A stretch of DNA of 64,000 nucleotides. Source: Thamnaconus septentrionalis (taxonomy: Eukaryota > Chordata > Actinopteri > Tetraodontiformes > Monacanthidae). Location: positions 20,881,001-20,945,000 of the forward strand of contig CM020506.1 in the NCBI GenBank assembly GCA_009823395.1, written 5' to 3'. The notes beneath the pieces were generated by a model. The model saw only the letters and a list, made by a program, of their open reading frames with translations, had not been told where the DNA came from and made no database searches. Shown here in pieces: positions 11,415 through 35,204 of the stretch; the stretch's first letter is position 1; each line of letters starts with the position of its first letter. The translations under genes and the position numbers were made by a program.

Positions 11415-12727
11415 TCATTCTCTCTCTTGCTGTAACTGATTCTGAACTCGCTGGTTTATGCGCCGGAGATCTTTCAAAGCACTGGGCTGATCTTCCAGCT
11501 CCTCGTGGAGACAGCGGGCTATTTCCAGCCTCCGGTAGTCCGCAGGTCGCACCAGGCGACGAACAACCTGAAGAGCACGTTCTTTCAAGCTGTAAACTAA
11601 GGCAAGCAAACAAGTTAGTCCATATCTTTTGATTACCACCATAATGTTTTAAAGTTTAAAAATTGTTGCACAAGGTCTCCCGGGTGAAATAGACTATGTA
11701 CAAAAGGTTAGAGATATTCAACTTTCTTGAAACAGAAATTTACGGAAAACATAAAAAGATACAACAGCAATATTATATCATGAATGTAGATGCATGAAAC
11801 AGTGAATCAACAATAATCCTTCATGAGAAATAAAGCTTATTTTGTGCTCTGCTACAAGCTCCCAGTGTTTTGTGATGCACTGTGCAGTGATGTTATAGAA
11901 AATTGGACGACTCTTTTGTTATTAGTTATTATAATAATTTATATTACACATTTTAAGTGTTATTATTTTGTGTTTACAAGGAAACATTACGTTTGCACTG
12001 TTATCTTACCAGGTAAAGTGATGTTCACAGGTGTTGCATGCCCACTGTCTACAGGCTTTGGAAGAAACAGGTCTTTTCCATTGACCTTCAGTGGCTCATC
12101 TGTGTTTGCGTCTCGGAACATCCATGGGTGACCTTGAATGAAATTGTAAGGTTTTTCCTTCTGGTTGAAGACATGCATTACACACTATGGCCCAAAGGTG
12201 TCAGCACTGCGCAGCCCATTTAATCACCACATTCACAATAATTGTGTAGTACGAAAACGCTCCTTGAAAATTGGTTCCCCTTGTACAAAAAGTGAAGAGT
12301 CTTGTTAGGTCGTCACATGCACAAGGGTGACGAAGAGAAAACGACTGATTTAAGTTTAAATTAGTGTCTCAAACTCTCAGCTGCATCCCTTTCTTACACG
12401 TTCGCTATGGAGGAGACATTACTCATTTCGAATGTGTGCATTCTAAAAGTGTAAAAACAACACAGCCATCCTTCCTTCTGAAGTACTGTCTTCGAAAGTC
12501 ACAAAAGATATATTTTAACTGCATGCAAGAGGTACATTACCGACAAATGTTGTCATTTTTCGCCCCATTCCCGGCTGCAAGTCGTCGAAGGCTTGAGGAA
12601 CACCCAGGAAATCAATCCACAGCGGTCGCACCACGCGTGGACTGCGGTTACAAAACACCGCATAAACGAGTAATCGACAGTTCAAGGAACGAACCAGGAT
12701 CTGAGGCTGTCCCTCTTCTCGAGCCAT
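11415..12727 (-). CDS. vhl: von Hippel-Lindau tumour suppressor (or vhl-like paralogue), 3 exons
   Basis: Exons 12541-12727, 12010-12132 and 11415-11596 encode 163 aa. The three-exon structure and the 123-nt middle exon match mammalian VHL. VHL is the substrate receptor of the CUL2-elongin B/C ubiquitin ligase and binds prolyl-hydroxylated HIF-alpha. The beta domain carries [24 protein letters not shown] and [17 protein letters not shown]; the alpha domain (BC box, [15 protein letters not shown]) binds elongin C. Start chosen at 12725-12727 (MAREEGQPQ), the first ATG in frame; no acidic N-terminal repeats are present. In the hydroxyproline pocket Trp37, His64 and Trp66 are kept, but human Tyr98 is Phe47 and Ser111 is Thr60. 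These differences leave open whether this is canonical vhl or the fish vhl-like gene. Confidence 0.92.
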
Positions 12728-13300
12728 AAGGAAACTTGGCTTTAGCCGCTTGATCAAACTGCTGTGAAGTTAGTCCACCCTTGAGCTAACGTTAGCTAGC
12801 AACACAGCCATGGAGACTAACTGTCGAGACGGAAATCATTTCATCATCGCGTTGGGTCAGCGTTAAAAACGTTGTCACATTAATGGGGAGTTCGGCTGTC
12901 TTTCACGACGGCACGGCGACGTAGAAAATCACTTATCCCGTTCTCCGATCGCAACAACTTTGTTTGTATTCACATTTCCGGTGTGGAGGTGCGATATTTG
13001 CACGTTGATTGGTTGAAATCCATGACGACAGCAGTAGCGTTCACCGGCGTGTCACAATCGTGTCGTCCGGAGGAGAGAGAAAAAATCTGCTTGTGAATGA
13101 AGTGTACAGTAGTTTTTGGTGTGAAAAATAATGAAAGATTTCTCTGTTACAAACAAGTTAAATTGCCAGCTGAGACTATTACGTTGTAATATTATTCGCT
13201 TAAGCTGCACCACACTGTGGAGAGCCTCAGCAGTTTCTCCAGCTCCAACTTATTTGTTATATATGTAAATAACTTTTATGTACATACCTGTATATATGTG
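12728..13300. other. vhl upstream region
   Basis: CpG-containing sequence at 12860-13080 fits a TATA-less vhl promoter firing leftward, with ETS-like CCGGA sites at about 13066-13070. No further gene is seen. Confidence 0.35.
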
Positions 13301-13306
13301 AGTGCA

Positions 13307-13427
13307 CACACACACACACACACAACACACATATATACACATATGCATAATGATAAATGAGATATATATATGTATATATATATACATACACACACACACA
13401 CATATATATATACATACGTACATTCAT

Positions 13428-13500
<73 letters not shown>
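13307..13500. repeat. Compound CA/TA microsatellite
   Basis: Alternating (CA)n and (TA)n blocks with short interruptions fill this interval. The open frames of 70-90 aa read from it on both strands are Tyr-Ile/His-Thr low-complexity artefacts. Confidence 0.9.
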
Positions 13501-13591
13501 TCATCATTCTTTTTAATTCTTCTCTTCTCTTTGCACTTTATATGCAGTTATACTATGCAAATATCCCTAGTGTGGGGTAAATAAAGGCATT

Positions 13592-13637
13592 CTTCTTCTT
13601 CTTCTTCTTCTTCTTCTTCTTCTTCTTCTTCTTCTTC
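13592..13637. repeat. (CTT)n microsatellite
   Basis: About 15 copies of CTT follow GGTAAATAAAGGCATT, a context often seen at the 3' end of fish retroposons. The element itself could not be named. Confidence 0.75.
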
Positions 13638-14850
13638 TCCTCCTCCATCTTATCAAGGAATTCATCCAAGATAGGCAAATTTGGCCTCATCATGTTGTAA
13701 GCACAATCCATTCAAAAACAGTCCATCTGTGTCACTTTAAAACAATCAAATTCAAAACACAGTATTTATGTTTTTAATCCAAAACACATCAAAAAGCGTC
13801 TCAATGCGCTTTGCACAATCAAAGAGAAACCAACAGATCCCTTCAGAGCGAGCATGAAACGGCATTGGCCAGTTCATTTGAGTCCTGCCTTAGTCCCGAA
13901 CTGAACTGGTGAGGTTTTGTCTTTCAGGACTGGCATCACTGGCTCCTGAAGTCTGGCCCACCTGCCAGGGAGACAGGAACTCGGGTAGTATCTTGCATAT
14001 TCTTCTAAGTGCAGAATTATGTAAATAAATAGGGGATAGAATATATCATGTTGAGTACAAAATGAAAGTGACAGAAGCTCCAACTGCACTCAGGAACGCT
14101 CCCATCAACGGCTCCCTCTGCAGTCGGAGCCTAGAGCAGCTTAACATGGCATGAGATGATAACGTGAGGAGCGATTTCAGTCTTAAATAGACTGAAGGTG
14201 TCTTGACCAAGGCCGGAAGGTGGTTCCAAAAGGAGCCAAATTACAAAAGAATTCTGCCTCTTGATCTATTTTAAGAGACTTCACAGGTTGCCATGTTACC
14301 AATAGTCCTGCAGTTTGTTTTTTAGGCGACAATAGACAAATTGCTAAATATAGAAGGATCCACTGAGCTGCATAGCACCAAACTCCAATCACTTCATGGT
14401 ACCACTTCCCACTACATCATAACATTTCGCCAGTCCATTTTTATTATTTATTTTATTTTTATTTTTTAAAAAGCGTGTTGTTGAATTAATGTTGTCAGGT
14501 TGTTGTTGTTGTTGTTGTTTTTAACAAGACTGTGATTGGAATTTGATGACTTGATTATACATGTTTAGTGATAATTGATTAAACCAACTCATCCTGCAAT
14601 TCACAATAAATCTGAACTAATAAAATACATTGATCCTGTGTAGTTGATGTTGTTGTTGTTGATGATGATGATGATGATGGTGATTGAAGTTTATTTTCAA
14701 CATATGCAAATAAAATAAATAGTCAAGAATACAACAACAAATGATAATAAAAAGTTATCGATGTTGGGAAGAAGCCAAAACCTATCTAATCTAATCCCAT
14801 CCTTTCTCCTTATACTGTGTAAAATGTCTGGCTTCCCCAATATTGCTAAT

Positions 14851-14884
<34 letters not shown>

Positions 14885-15150
14885 CAATACAAGTAATTGT
14901 ACAATGTACACTCAATGTAAAAGGACAATGAGAAGGACGAGAGAGACAAGACATGACTTCACAATAACACCACAATATGCAAAAATGTGTTGCAATGAGC
15001 ACATAGCGTCAAATTCGCAATGAGGCTCTAGTTAACAAAACTTTTCCACATATTGGAATGGCATAAAAAAAAAAACAATAAAAAAAAAAAAAACAGAGTT
15101 GTCGGCCAGGTGATCCGTTAACAGACTAAGCTCCACCCTTCTTCCTCTCA
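13638..15150. other. Intergenic, repeat-derived in part
   Basis: No gene is supported. The stretch 13860-14400 (including CCGGAAGGTGGTTCCAAAAGG) reads like an old unclassified interspersed element. A (TTG)n/(TGATGA)n run lies at 14645-14680 and (ATC)n at 14850-14883. Two poly-A tracts lie at 15065-15095. Confidence 0.35.
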
Positions 15151-15350
15151 CTCATGTACATATATATATAGCTCCGCTGTGGGGACCTTATCGCCTCAGA
15201 GCCTCCGTCAAGATGCTTCTGACATCCATAGAAACTTTCACCAGCTCCAACTTTTCTCGGCCAGTGATTATGAGCTTGGTATTTACCGACAGCCTGATTG
15301 TCGATCGGCCATTCCGAATCTAAATCCCAGAATAAGTCAGAAGTATCGTA

Positions 15351-17264
<1,914 letters not shown>

Positions 17265-19138
17265 GTGTGCATAGCAATAATATGAGCTATGAGCGACTTT
17301 GCAAGTGTGACACTTGGAGTTAAGACTCGCCCTGACTTGCACAACACATTGGCAGTTTACCAGAAGCACACCTGAAACGGATCAGCAACTTTCTACTAGG
17401 TCCGCTGCTATTGGAGAAATCAGAGATGGCGATTGTGTGAATATTGTGAACAAGTAACTTATATTGCTGTGTTATGGGAGAATTTGCTGTTTATGTGTAT
17501 TTTAGCGGCATGGGATATAAAATGAGGCATAAGTCTTTTGTGCTGGATTCAGAGATTTGAGTTGAAAACGATCAGACTCTTTGGTATGGAACAGTAAATA
17601 CAAAATCAAACATGTTTTTATTTTCAGTCAATCAAGTGTTCCCAGCTTACAGACAGTGATCATTTCATTAAAGACACTGAAATGCAATTTTTGCTTCTAC
17701 TAATGTTCCCTGTCTGAGACGATCAATGTCCTAATCGTCATGATTATGGTATCTAGGATTGCAAGTTCAATCAAATTTACATTCATGTGTGTGACAAATC
17801 ATGAGTTTAAGCATTATCATGAAGCAGTGACACTCGACACCAATAATAAGCCACATGAATGTGACGTTTGAAACACAATTAAGATGCTAAATTCAGCAAC
17901 TATACATTTTTGGAAAATCCCATTTAGTTTCAGTTACTGTTCACTGTATAATAAACAAAGTTAGATTTGAAGCTGGGGTGCGTCAAGCTGTTTGTATAGC
18001 AGCCGGTAGCAGCACCTTTAATTAGTTATAAGGAATACAGATGCATTTGTGCAAATTTAGTGATTTACTTATGTCCTTGAATCTGTGTGAACTCTCTATG
18101 AAGGTACTGAATGTATGAATACTACAAAAAGACTTTTTAAAGTGCACAAAATGCAAGCTGTAGGGAAGATGTGGAAACACAATTCTATTAAATGTATTTC
18201 AATTAATACGATGTGCTTGTTCATCTTCTCTTAATGTGATGTGTGTTAATCTGTCATGGTGATGTATAGCACAGGCAACACAGCATTGATTATCGGTACA
18301 GTATTAGCTAATTATATTACTATATTAATGGCTGGTGCGTGACAACTGATAGTTGAATATATCAGCTGCTTGCCAAATTGCATTGTGCCTCATTTATCTC
18401 TCACTACTTCCCTGCTTAGTGGCCTTTAGACTGACTCAATAGTGCCTGTATTGTCCAACCTCGTATATAGTTAATTGTAAAAAGAAAAAGAAAAAGTCAG
18501 TTTTATTATTTTGGTTGAAAAATAACAATCAAGAAATATGCATGGAAATCAGTATGTAAGATTGCCAGCACATATGCTAAAAAAAAAAAGAAAAAAGAAA
18601 AAAAAGACTGGCACTGGCTTTAACTGTAAAGGAGAAAATAGGTCAGATTTTGTCATTACCATCATTTTAGAAAAACCCTTGCAGTGCACTCATTTTTAAA
18701 CAGCTTGTTATGTAAGTCCAGATAATTAAATCAACCAGCTTCAAGGTTTTTCCACCCACGAGTCGAACACTGCTGTGATAATAATAGTAATGTTAAAGTA
18801 GTAAGACTTGATTGACAGTATGTGTCTGAGTAGTTACTCACTAATTTAAAATTTTCAAGCAAGAATATGATACTTTGAGGGAAGTAGCTCTCATTAAAGC
18901 ATTTGTCAGGCTGTTTTAAGAACCCACAGTTCTCAGTAAATGCACCATGTGTCCACCAAGTAAGACAAGTGATTGCAAAATAATAATAACCTCAGGAGGA
19001 GCGGCTGTTTAAAGAAAAAGAAACCATTGTAGAATATGTTGCAGGCATATCAGTGAAAAGTAAAATGTCCAATCCATTAAAAATCTATTTGGATAAGAAT
19101 ATAATATGATATAGCTGTATTAAGAGTTCAGGAAAATG
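17265..19138. other. Intergenic, no gene recognised
   Basis: Unique-looking AT-rich DNA downstream of the receptor; its 3' UTR should lie at the left (AATAAA on plus at about 17951-17956 is a candidate end). Nothing else supported. Confidence 0.35.
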
Positions 19139-19643
19139 GTTTTTGGACTGAAGAGTCCAACCAAGACCAAGACATTATCAAGACCAGAGAGTTTCGAGAT
19201 CGAGATAAGACCAAGACTTTATATATCAAAGAAAAATAACAACAAAACAGAACAAAAAGTTACCAGTATGTTTTTTAAATTCAAGTTTGCTTCTAAACTG
19301 AACAGCAACATCTCTTTTCAGCAAAGTCTTTTAACAATTTTCTTTAACATTTTGCTGCTTTGCCAACTATTTTGAACCATTTTCAAAAAAACTACAAAAT
19401 AAATTAATTAGGGACAAAAGGGGCACGGTGTCACTTTGGGTGTCACAAACAGAGTGCAATTTTCTGTTATTATCTGTCATTGCAGTGTTGGTTGAGTCTT
19501 GACCGGTCTTGATCAAAAATCCCAAGTCTGTCCAGTCCGACACTGAGACATGAATGAGTAAAAATGCCCCTGAGTCCAATACGAGACCAAGACCCTTAAA
19601 AAGTGGTCTGGAGACGAAGACCAATCACGAGTACTACAACACT
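19139..19643. repeat. Dispersed repeat rich in CAAGACCAAGAC / GGTCTTGATC
   Basis: The left end carries AGTCCAACCAAGACCAAGAC and the right end carries GAGACCAAGACCCTTAAAAA and GAGTACTACAACACT. These GACCAAGAC modules with an ACTACAACACT edge are a widespread fish non-autonomous element. The class is not certain. Confidence 0.5.
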
Positions 19644-22215
19644 AATTTTTAAGTAATGTACTCAATCACAACGGGAAACATTTTTCCTGCTGTCCTGACT
19701 GACGGAAACCCTGTGGTTTGTGATAAACGTGTGAGTGCACGATCTACATGTTCACAAAGAGATCAACTTTGTGCTAGAGAAGGATACTCATGATGATCTA
19801 ACACCTTTTCTTACGGGGACACACATGCATGCACGTGTCTATAATCAGAACATGGCTTGGCTGAGCACTCACAAGGATTGGGGCTTCAGGTTTTGTCAAG
19901 CTGGGCCTTTCAGAGAGAATCTAGTTACGCTGAGCTTGGCTACACCTCACAGTTCTAAATTCATTTAAAAACATAAAAATCCTAAAAGTTTCTGACAAGC
20001 TGTGCTCTATGTTTAAATGGTGCAGGACGATAGCAGCAGGCTTAGGAACACAATGCTCCTCTTTGACTGAGCAGGGGTTAAAGTGTAACAGAAAGACTAA
20101 GGATATGGTCAAACCAAACATACAGATCATCTTAAACATCTTCTATTGAAAAGACATTGGACGTTGCTCACTGCCTTGGGCTGTTTTCCCCAAATAATTA
20201 GGAGAATTCAATCAGAATTCATAACTGGTCAAATGCTATATGCTAATATCTGCCATTTTAGTTAATGAGGACCCAAAGCAAAAGATGAAACGGTCCATTA
20301 AATTTAGAGCTGAACTTCTGAGCTAATAGAAGTCACATGTTCCTGAGCTGCGTCTCCCACTTAGGTTTATTTATTAGAGTCTGATGGTGCATACAAATGA
20401 GGTGCGTCACACGTGTACTTAGCATGTGCAGTCATGTAATTAAGTGCAGCCCACAGTACACAAACAAAACTGAGTCACATGTCATTCTACACAACACGAC
20501 TACTGCAGCTCTGTGCAGGTCTTTCATCTCTTTTTCCAATGGAAAAAACAATTAAGACAATTCAATTGCTTTTTACATTTTTCCAATGGAAAAGCAATGA
20601 AAGAACAGTTTTTTTCTTGACTGATTTTTAAATTTGGAATATTTTCTAAATGCCACTAAACTAAAGAAGATTGATTAAAGATATAAGCCTCATTTTGATG
20701 ACTGTATTTTTTTTACATATTTGTTATGTTACCTAGCTTTGAAAATCTGTGAAGCTAAATGACATTTTACTGAAAGTGTCATTAACACTTTTAAGTACAC
20801 AATAACTCCAGCTATAAAGATGATAATTTGTGGGTTTGGAGGCACAGTGGTAAGATTGTGTTATAGTATGTGAGGGTAAATTAAATTGAAATAGTATGTG
20901 TTACAAAATTACATCCAGCTATTCCTTTATAAAGTCCCTTTACAGTCTAAGCTATTTCTGACCTCTATGAAATACTTTAATATTGGTACAAAAATCTTTT
21001 TGCTCACAATAAGACGCCAGCTGAGTGAATTTCTGACTGTATTCAACACAGATTTTGCTTATTTGTACTTTCATAGAAATTGCGCAAAAGACGAGGCCAC
21101 AAAGAAACACCTTTAAAAACAAGTTTCATTAACTGTCGTCATTTCAAAGTCAGTGTTTCATTTCTGCTTTATTGATCCATCCATCTCATACAAGGACACA
21201 GATCGAGGTGTACAGACACACCTTCAAAAATGCCAAACGTTTCACTCTCTCCGCTATACAGCAGCATTGATTCAACCTTTGGAACACAAAGAAAACTTTG
21301 CCGTCGGGCACAGAGACGTCGCTTCATTTTTCAATTGTACATGTTTCCTGAAGCACTGCATCCAACACAAGAACAGCTATGGGTTTTGATAACGAGCGGA
21401 TGCCGATTACGATCACCTGCGATCAAGGATGTCACACACAATAATCCTCACGGCAGTTTTCTGTTCAATTTTTTTTTTTTTTTGCTTTAACGTATGAAAA
21501 CCGATCGGATAATAAACAGCACAATGTCCTCACAATGGATGTACGAGTCACTTTGCAATTGTGTACGTCACTAAACAAAGCCGGGATTCAAAATATCCAC
21601 GAGCACTTTCGCTTTCCTCCGCTGACCTGTTGCCAGCTCAAAGTCCATCGGGAAGACATTTCTGAGTTTCCCCATCAGACAGCTGATTAGCTCCATCCCA
21701 ACACCTGCTGCACCACCTGCTCAGCTTGCCGTCGCCCGCTCCGTCGGACCAGAAGAAGAAGACTAGCTGAAGCATGTTCACACCTGAAGCTATTGAGTGC
21801 GCGACTACGGGGAGTTCAGCAGGACAGGGGGGGGGGGGTGGGGTTGCAGATTCGGGGAACTGCATGCTGGGACGTGACGACGTGAAAACCACCTTCACCT
21901 GTGGGGACTCAGAGCGTTCGGCTGCCGTCTTCCACACGTCAAGAAGCTGCAACAGCCATCGCGACCTTTAAACCGGTATAATTTGCCCTGGAGGAGGGGC
22001 CACCACCACCAGCCAAAAGGCTGCCTGACATTTCCACTAATAACATGGATTTGCTGCCGGGGGGGGGAGTGACAAGACAAGTGGGCGAGCGCGGAGATGA
22101 TTGCTGAAAGTATTTGCGGCCGCAGAGCGTCGGAGGATCCGCGCTCGTCTGGGGTGTTTTTTTTGTTTGTTTGTTTGTTTGTTTTTCTTTTTTACAAGGA
22201 AAAGTCGCTCGGGAG
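19644..22215. other. Intergenic, then crbn 3' UTR
   Basis: No gene supported at 19644-21150. The crbn transcript probably continues leftward from its stop at 22216. A minus-strand AATAAA at 21168-21173 is a plausible end, giving a ~1 kb 3' UTR with G- and C-rich runs (21820-21840, 22059-22068) and a (TTTG)n stretch at 22162-22185. Confidence 0.4.
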
Positions 22216-31815
<9,600 letters not shown>

Positions 31816-33189
31816 ATTCGTGTGTTTACAACCAGAAACTCTTCTTCTACTGCGCACACAGCAGCAGCAGGAGAAGAATGCAAGATGCAGCGCCCCCTGG
31901 CGATAAATTAGAACTCAGTATTGCAATTGTTAAAACACCAACGATGTTACTGTATCGGTGCTGCAATTAGAGGTATGTCTGTGGGTCTTCTCCACACAGG
32001 ATGAATCCAAACTAAACATACGCAGAATCCACAAAGGCAGCTGGGGGAACCACACGCTCAAACAACAACAAAAATGGGTTTGGTTCAACTCACATACATG
32101 TTTTTTCAAAAGTGCCAACATTTAAAAATAAAATGACGTAAATACGGTGTCCATCGATGTTGGATTTATTGCTGGGAAATGTACAAGCACAGAAAATGTT
32201 ATAATTGGCCATTTGTTTCCTTTAGATTATAGGTCATCCTAATTAAATCAGAACACTGTGACCTTTAACTTAATAAACAGGAACCAATTGTAACCACAAG
32301 GTAATTTGTTTGTTAACCTGAGCTGTTACAATAGAAACCCGCCTCAAGGACAACACTCAAACACGTTTTCATATTACATTTCAGTAAATCTGTGGGAACT
32401 GTGATTGGCCTGTTCTCCTGAGAAAAAACAGGCCAAATGAGACCCAATTGCACAAAGTCCAACCTCTGTGAATTACACACGAACATCAGGGCTCAATATA
32501 ATAAAGATCCTGCATGAGAACTGTCACTCTTGAGTCCAGTGCTGCTTTCCTTTTCCTGTGTCCAAAAAAATAAATACATCTGTAAACTGAGGACATCTCC
32601 GGTTTGCTCCTAGACTTCCAACTAAAGAACCGGGCCTAACAAAAACTTGTGTTTTCCCGATGGTAGTGCTGTGAAACTGTAAATAGAACAATCATTGGAA
32701 GTATCAGTATTAAAATATAATTAGTGTGATAAAATTGTTCTTTATGCATTATTGGTACAAAACACTGTACGATAAAAATGCAGGAGGAATTTGGAAAGAC
32801 ACCTCACTATAAATTGCAGACTATAGTGTGGTTTAAATAATTCTTGCCCATCCATGCTGCAGTTTGTATTGGTAATTACATAAGTGATGAAAATCTGACC
32901 AAGTCCAACAGCATCCAAGGATTTCTACAGATGGCTCCAGTTTCATGGTTTGATCACCCCTGACTCCACACTCCTCTGAGATCACCAACAGCCATTGCCC
33001 TAGTATAGGATTTCAATGTGTCCTATCCATCACCTGTGTAATATTCAAGCACTTCCACTTTGCAACGAAAACATTCAGTGCACCTCAGTAACGCATGACC
33101 TTCTGTGGCATGCCATTCTTAGTTACTTCAGGACCATGGCTAGTTCAAACTTGACAAAATTTGAAAGTCAGATAAGAGACCTAATTAAC
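31816..33189. other. Interval between crbn and the LINE fragment / rpl41
   Basis: The left 100 bases are the crbn promoter (TATA-less). No gene follows. The stretch 32831-32905 is related to 36562-36635 (both contain GCCCATCCATGCTGCA), so both are copies of one old dispersed repeat. Confidence 0.4.
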
Positions 33190-33748
33190 TAGATACAGAA
33201 GTTGTGGTGGTTTGTCCTCTCCGGGTCGGTGGGGAGATCCTGCCTCAGGTGGAGGAGTTCAAGTATCTCGGGGTCTTGTTCACGAGTGAGGGGAGGATGG
33301 AGCGTGAGATCGACAGGCGGATCGGTGCAGCGTCTGCAGTGATGCGGTCGCTGTACCGGTCCGTCGTGGTGAAGAAGGAGCTAAGCCGAAAGGCGAGGCT
33401 CTCGATTTACTGGTCGATCTACGTTCCCACCCTCACCTATGGTCACGAGCTTTGGGTAGTGACCGAAAGAACGAGATCGCGAATACAAGCGGTTCCGGAT
33501 GCCTCCTGGACGCCTCCCTGGGCAGGTGTTCCGGGCATGTCCCACCGGGAGGAGGCCTCGGGGAAGACCCAGGACACGCTGGAGGGACTATGTCTCCCGG
33601 CTGGCCTGGGAACGCCTTGGGGTCCCACCGGATGAGCTGGAGGAGGTGACTGGGGCCAGGGAGGTCTGGGCATCTCTGCTGAGGCTGCTGCCCCCGCGAC
33701 CCGACCCCGGATAAGCGGATGAAGAAGAAGAAGAAGAAGAAGAAGAAG
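33190..33748 (+). mobile_element. 3' fragment of an APE-type non-LTR retrotransposon (Rex/RTE-like) with (GAA)n tail
   Basis: Frame fragments [39 protein letters not shown] and TYGHELWVVTERTRSR are the C-terminal region of a LINE reverse transcriptase polyprotein. A deletion and frameshift follow at about 33475, then GRRPRGRPRTRWRDYVSRL and LLPPRPDPG run to a stop at 33712. The copy ends in a GAA microsatellite (33722-33748), as non-LTR elements often do. It is 5'-truncated and dead. A second, longer copy lies at 53790-55186. Confidence 0.85.
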
Positions 33749-33840
33749 TTGTGCCAGTTATTTTCCCGACTCACTGCTGTTACAGGGATTCATTTGGTAA
33801 TCAAGAAGCTGAAACTTTGACTGAATTTTATCAGTGTTCA

Positions 33841-33846
33841 TTTATT
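33841..33846 (-). other. rpl41 polyadenylation signal
   Basis: AATAAA on the minus strand, about 245 bases downstream of the rpl41 stop codon; the first canonical signal in that direction. Confidence 0.55.
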
Positions 33847-34088
33847 GTTAAACACGCGACAGTTGTTTGAGATGCATGTATTAATGGTCCATGAACACAG
33901 TAGCTGTCGCTCTGGTGTTTTGTGAGCTGGTCCAGTGTCTCTGACGTCTTCCACATGAAATCAAATGGTTCCACGAGAGTTGCTGCCATCTGAACTCCAA
34001 TACGAGGCCTTTCGAAAGGATGGAGCCTCAACGATCCACCTCAGCCACAGGAGCCAGTGACAGGACAACAGCTGGTCTCGATGAGGGC

Positions 34089-35018
34089 TTACTTTGACCT
34101 CTGCCTCATCTTTCTCCTTTTACGCTTCAGCCTGTTGGAAAAAAAGAGAGAAGCATTAGAAAATCTTATTCCTCTACACCTATCCAAAAGCACAACAGAT
34201 CGAACCCCCCCCTCCATGTACAAGTCAGCATTTCCAAGGGAACATCTGAATTAATTGCCGACATTAATTTAAAAAAAAGAGAGCCATTAAATGGCATTGA
34301 AGATAGCCATACTATACAACAGGACGATAGTTACTATTAGCATATTAATTAATTAGCAAACTTAAATATACACTGGGTTAAAAAAAATGCTGTAATGCAT
34401 GTTACATCTCTTCCAAGCCATCTAGTGAAAAATATTTCTGAACAAAAACATATTACTGAAAAGCTGCTAAATTAATTAAAATGCCATTTTCATATTGAGA
34501 AAGAAACTCTAATGAAACCCAAGTACAAAAATATTATCACTTGGCCAGAATGCAAGACTGCTGATGTTTATATGTTAAATGTAATAATGGCTACAAATGT
34601 CAGCTTTTCAAGGAATACAGGGTCATATTTACCTGCGCATACGCTTCTTCCTCCACTGTAAAGTAAAGATTGATATTGATTAGTGAACAGCGGAATTGTG
34701 GCGGAATCATGCAGGAGAACCTGACAAGACAATTCTCTCTGCAGCAAAGTAAACGTGACTTTCGGTGCGGCTGGGCATTTCTAGCCTTCCCAACAGACCT
34801 CTCGGCAAATCACATTGTTACTACAGTAAATTAATAAAATGTATTAATAGTACTATTAGAAGACAACGAGACAAATTACTCTTATATTCAAGACTGGTAC
34901 CAAGCACAAATAAGCAGGTTCTCAAACAGAGGTAGCATGCTAGCTAGCAAAACTGGAACAGGAAGAGCATTTAACTGTTTAAAAACAAATTGGACGACAA
35001 ATTTACCTTAGCTCTCAT
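34089..35018 (-). CDS. rpl41: Ribosomal protein eL41 (RPL41), 25 aa, 3 coding exons
   Basis: Exons 35007-35018 (MRAK), 34633-34655 and 34089-34131 join to a 25-residue Arg/Lys-rich peptide, MRAKWRKKRMRRLKR to RQRSK, the invariant eL41. It is a small rod-like subunit bridge between the ribosomal subunits, on the 60S side. The coding exons are far too short for ORF callers. A non-coding first exon is spliced at about 35133 (donor GAG|GTAGGA on minus). Upstream are a TATA box and a CTCTTTCC pyrimidine tract suiting a 5' TOP mRNA. It lies next to pa2g4 in the same orientation, as in human 12q13. Confidence 0.95.
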
Positions 35019-35185
35019 CGTGGGGAGAGGTTTCTGTGAAAAGAACACAAAATAACGTATAAGTTGCTGTGGATGGTTAACAAAACACGGGGATTTATTT
35101 GGATTTTGTCGACGGAATAATACAATTCCTACCTCGAAGCGAGAAGAGCAATGGAAAGAGGACGTGACGATGGGAAGGGCGGTAC

Positions 35186-35204
35186 TTATAACCAAGTGAC
35201 GTCA
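35186..35204 (-). promoter_or_regulatory. rpl41 core promoter: TATA-like box and CRE
   Basis: On the minus strand TGACGTCA (35197-35204), a perfect cAMP response element, lies just upstream of TTATAAG (35186-35192). About 28 bases on comes the pyrimidine-rich CTCTTTCC start region near 35150-35163, the type of start used by 5' TOP ribosomal protein genes. Confidence 0.65.

Noticed and set aside
13257..13584. Several 73-92 aa open frames
   Set aside because: They translate CA/TA microsatellite into Tyr-Ile and His-Thr runs.
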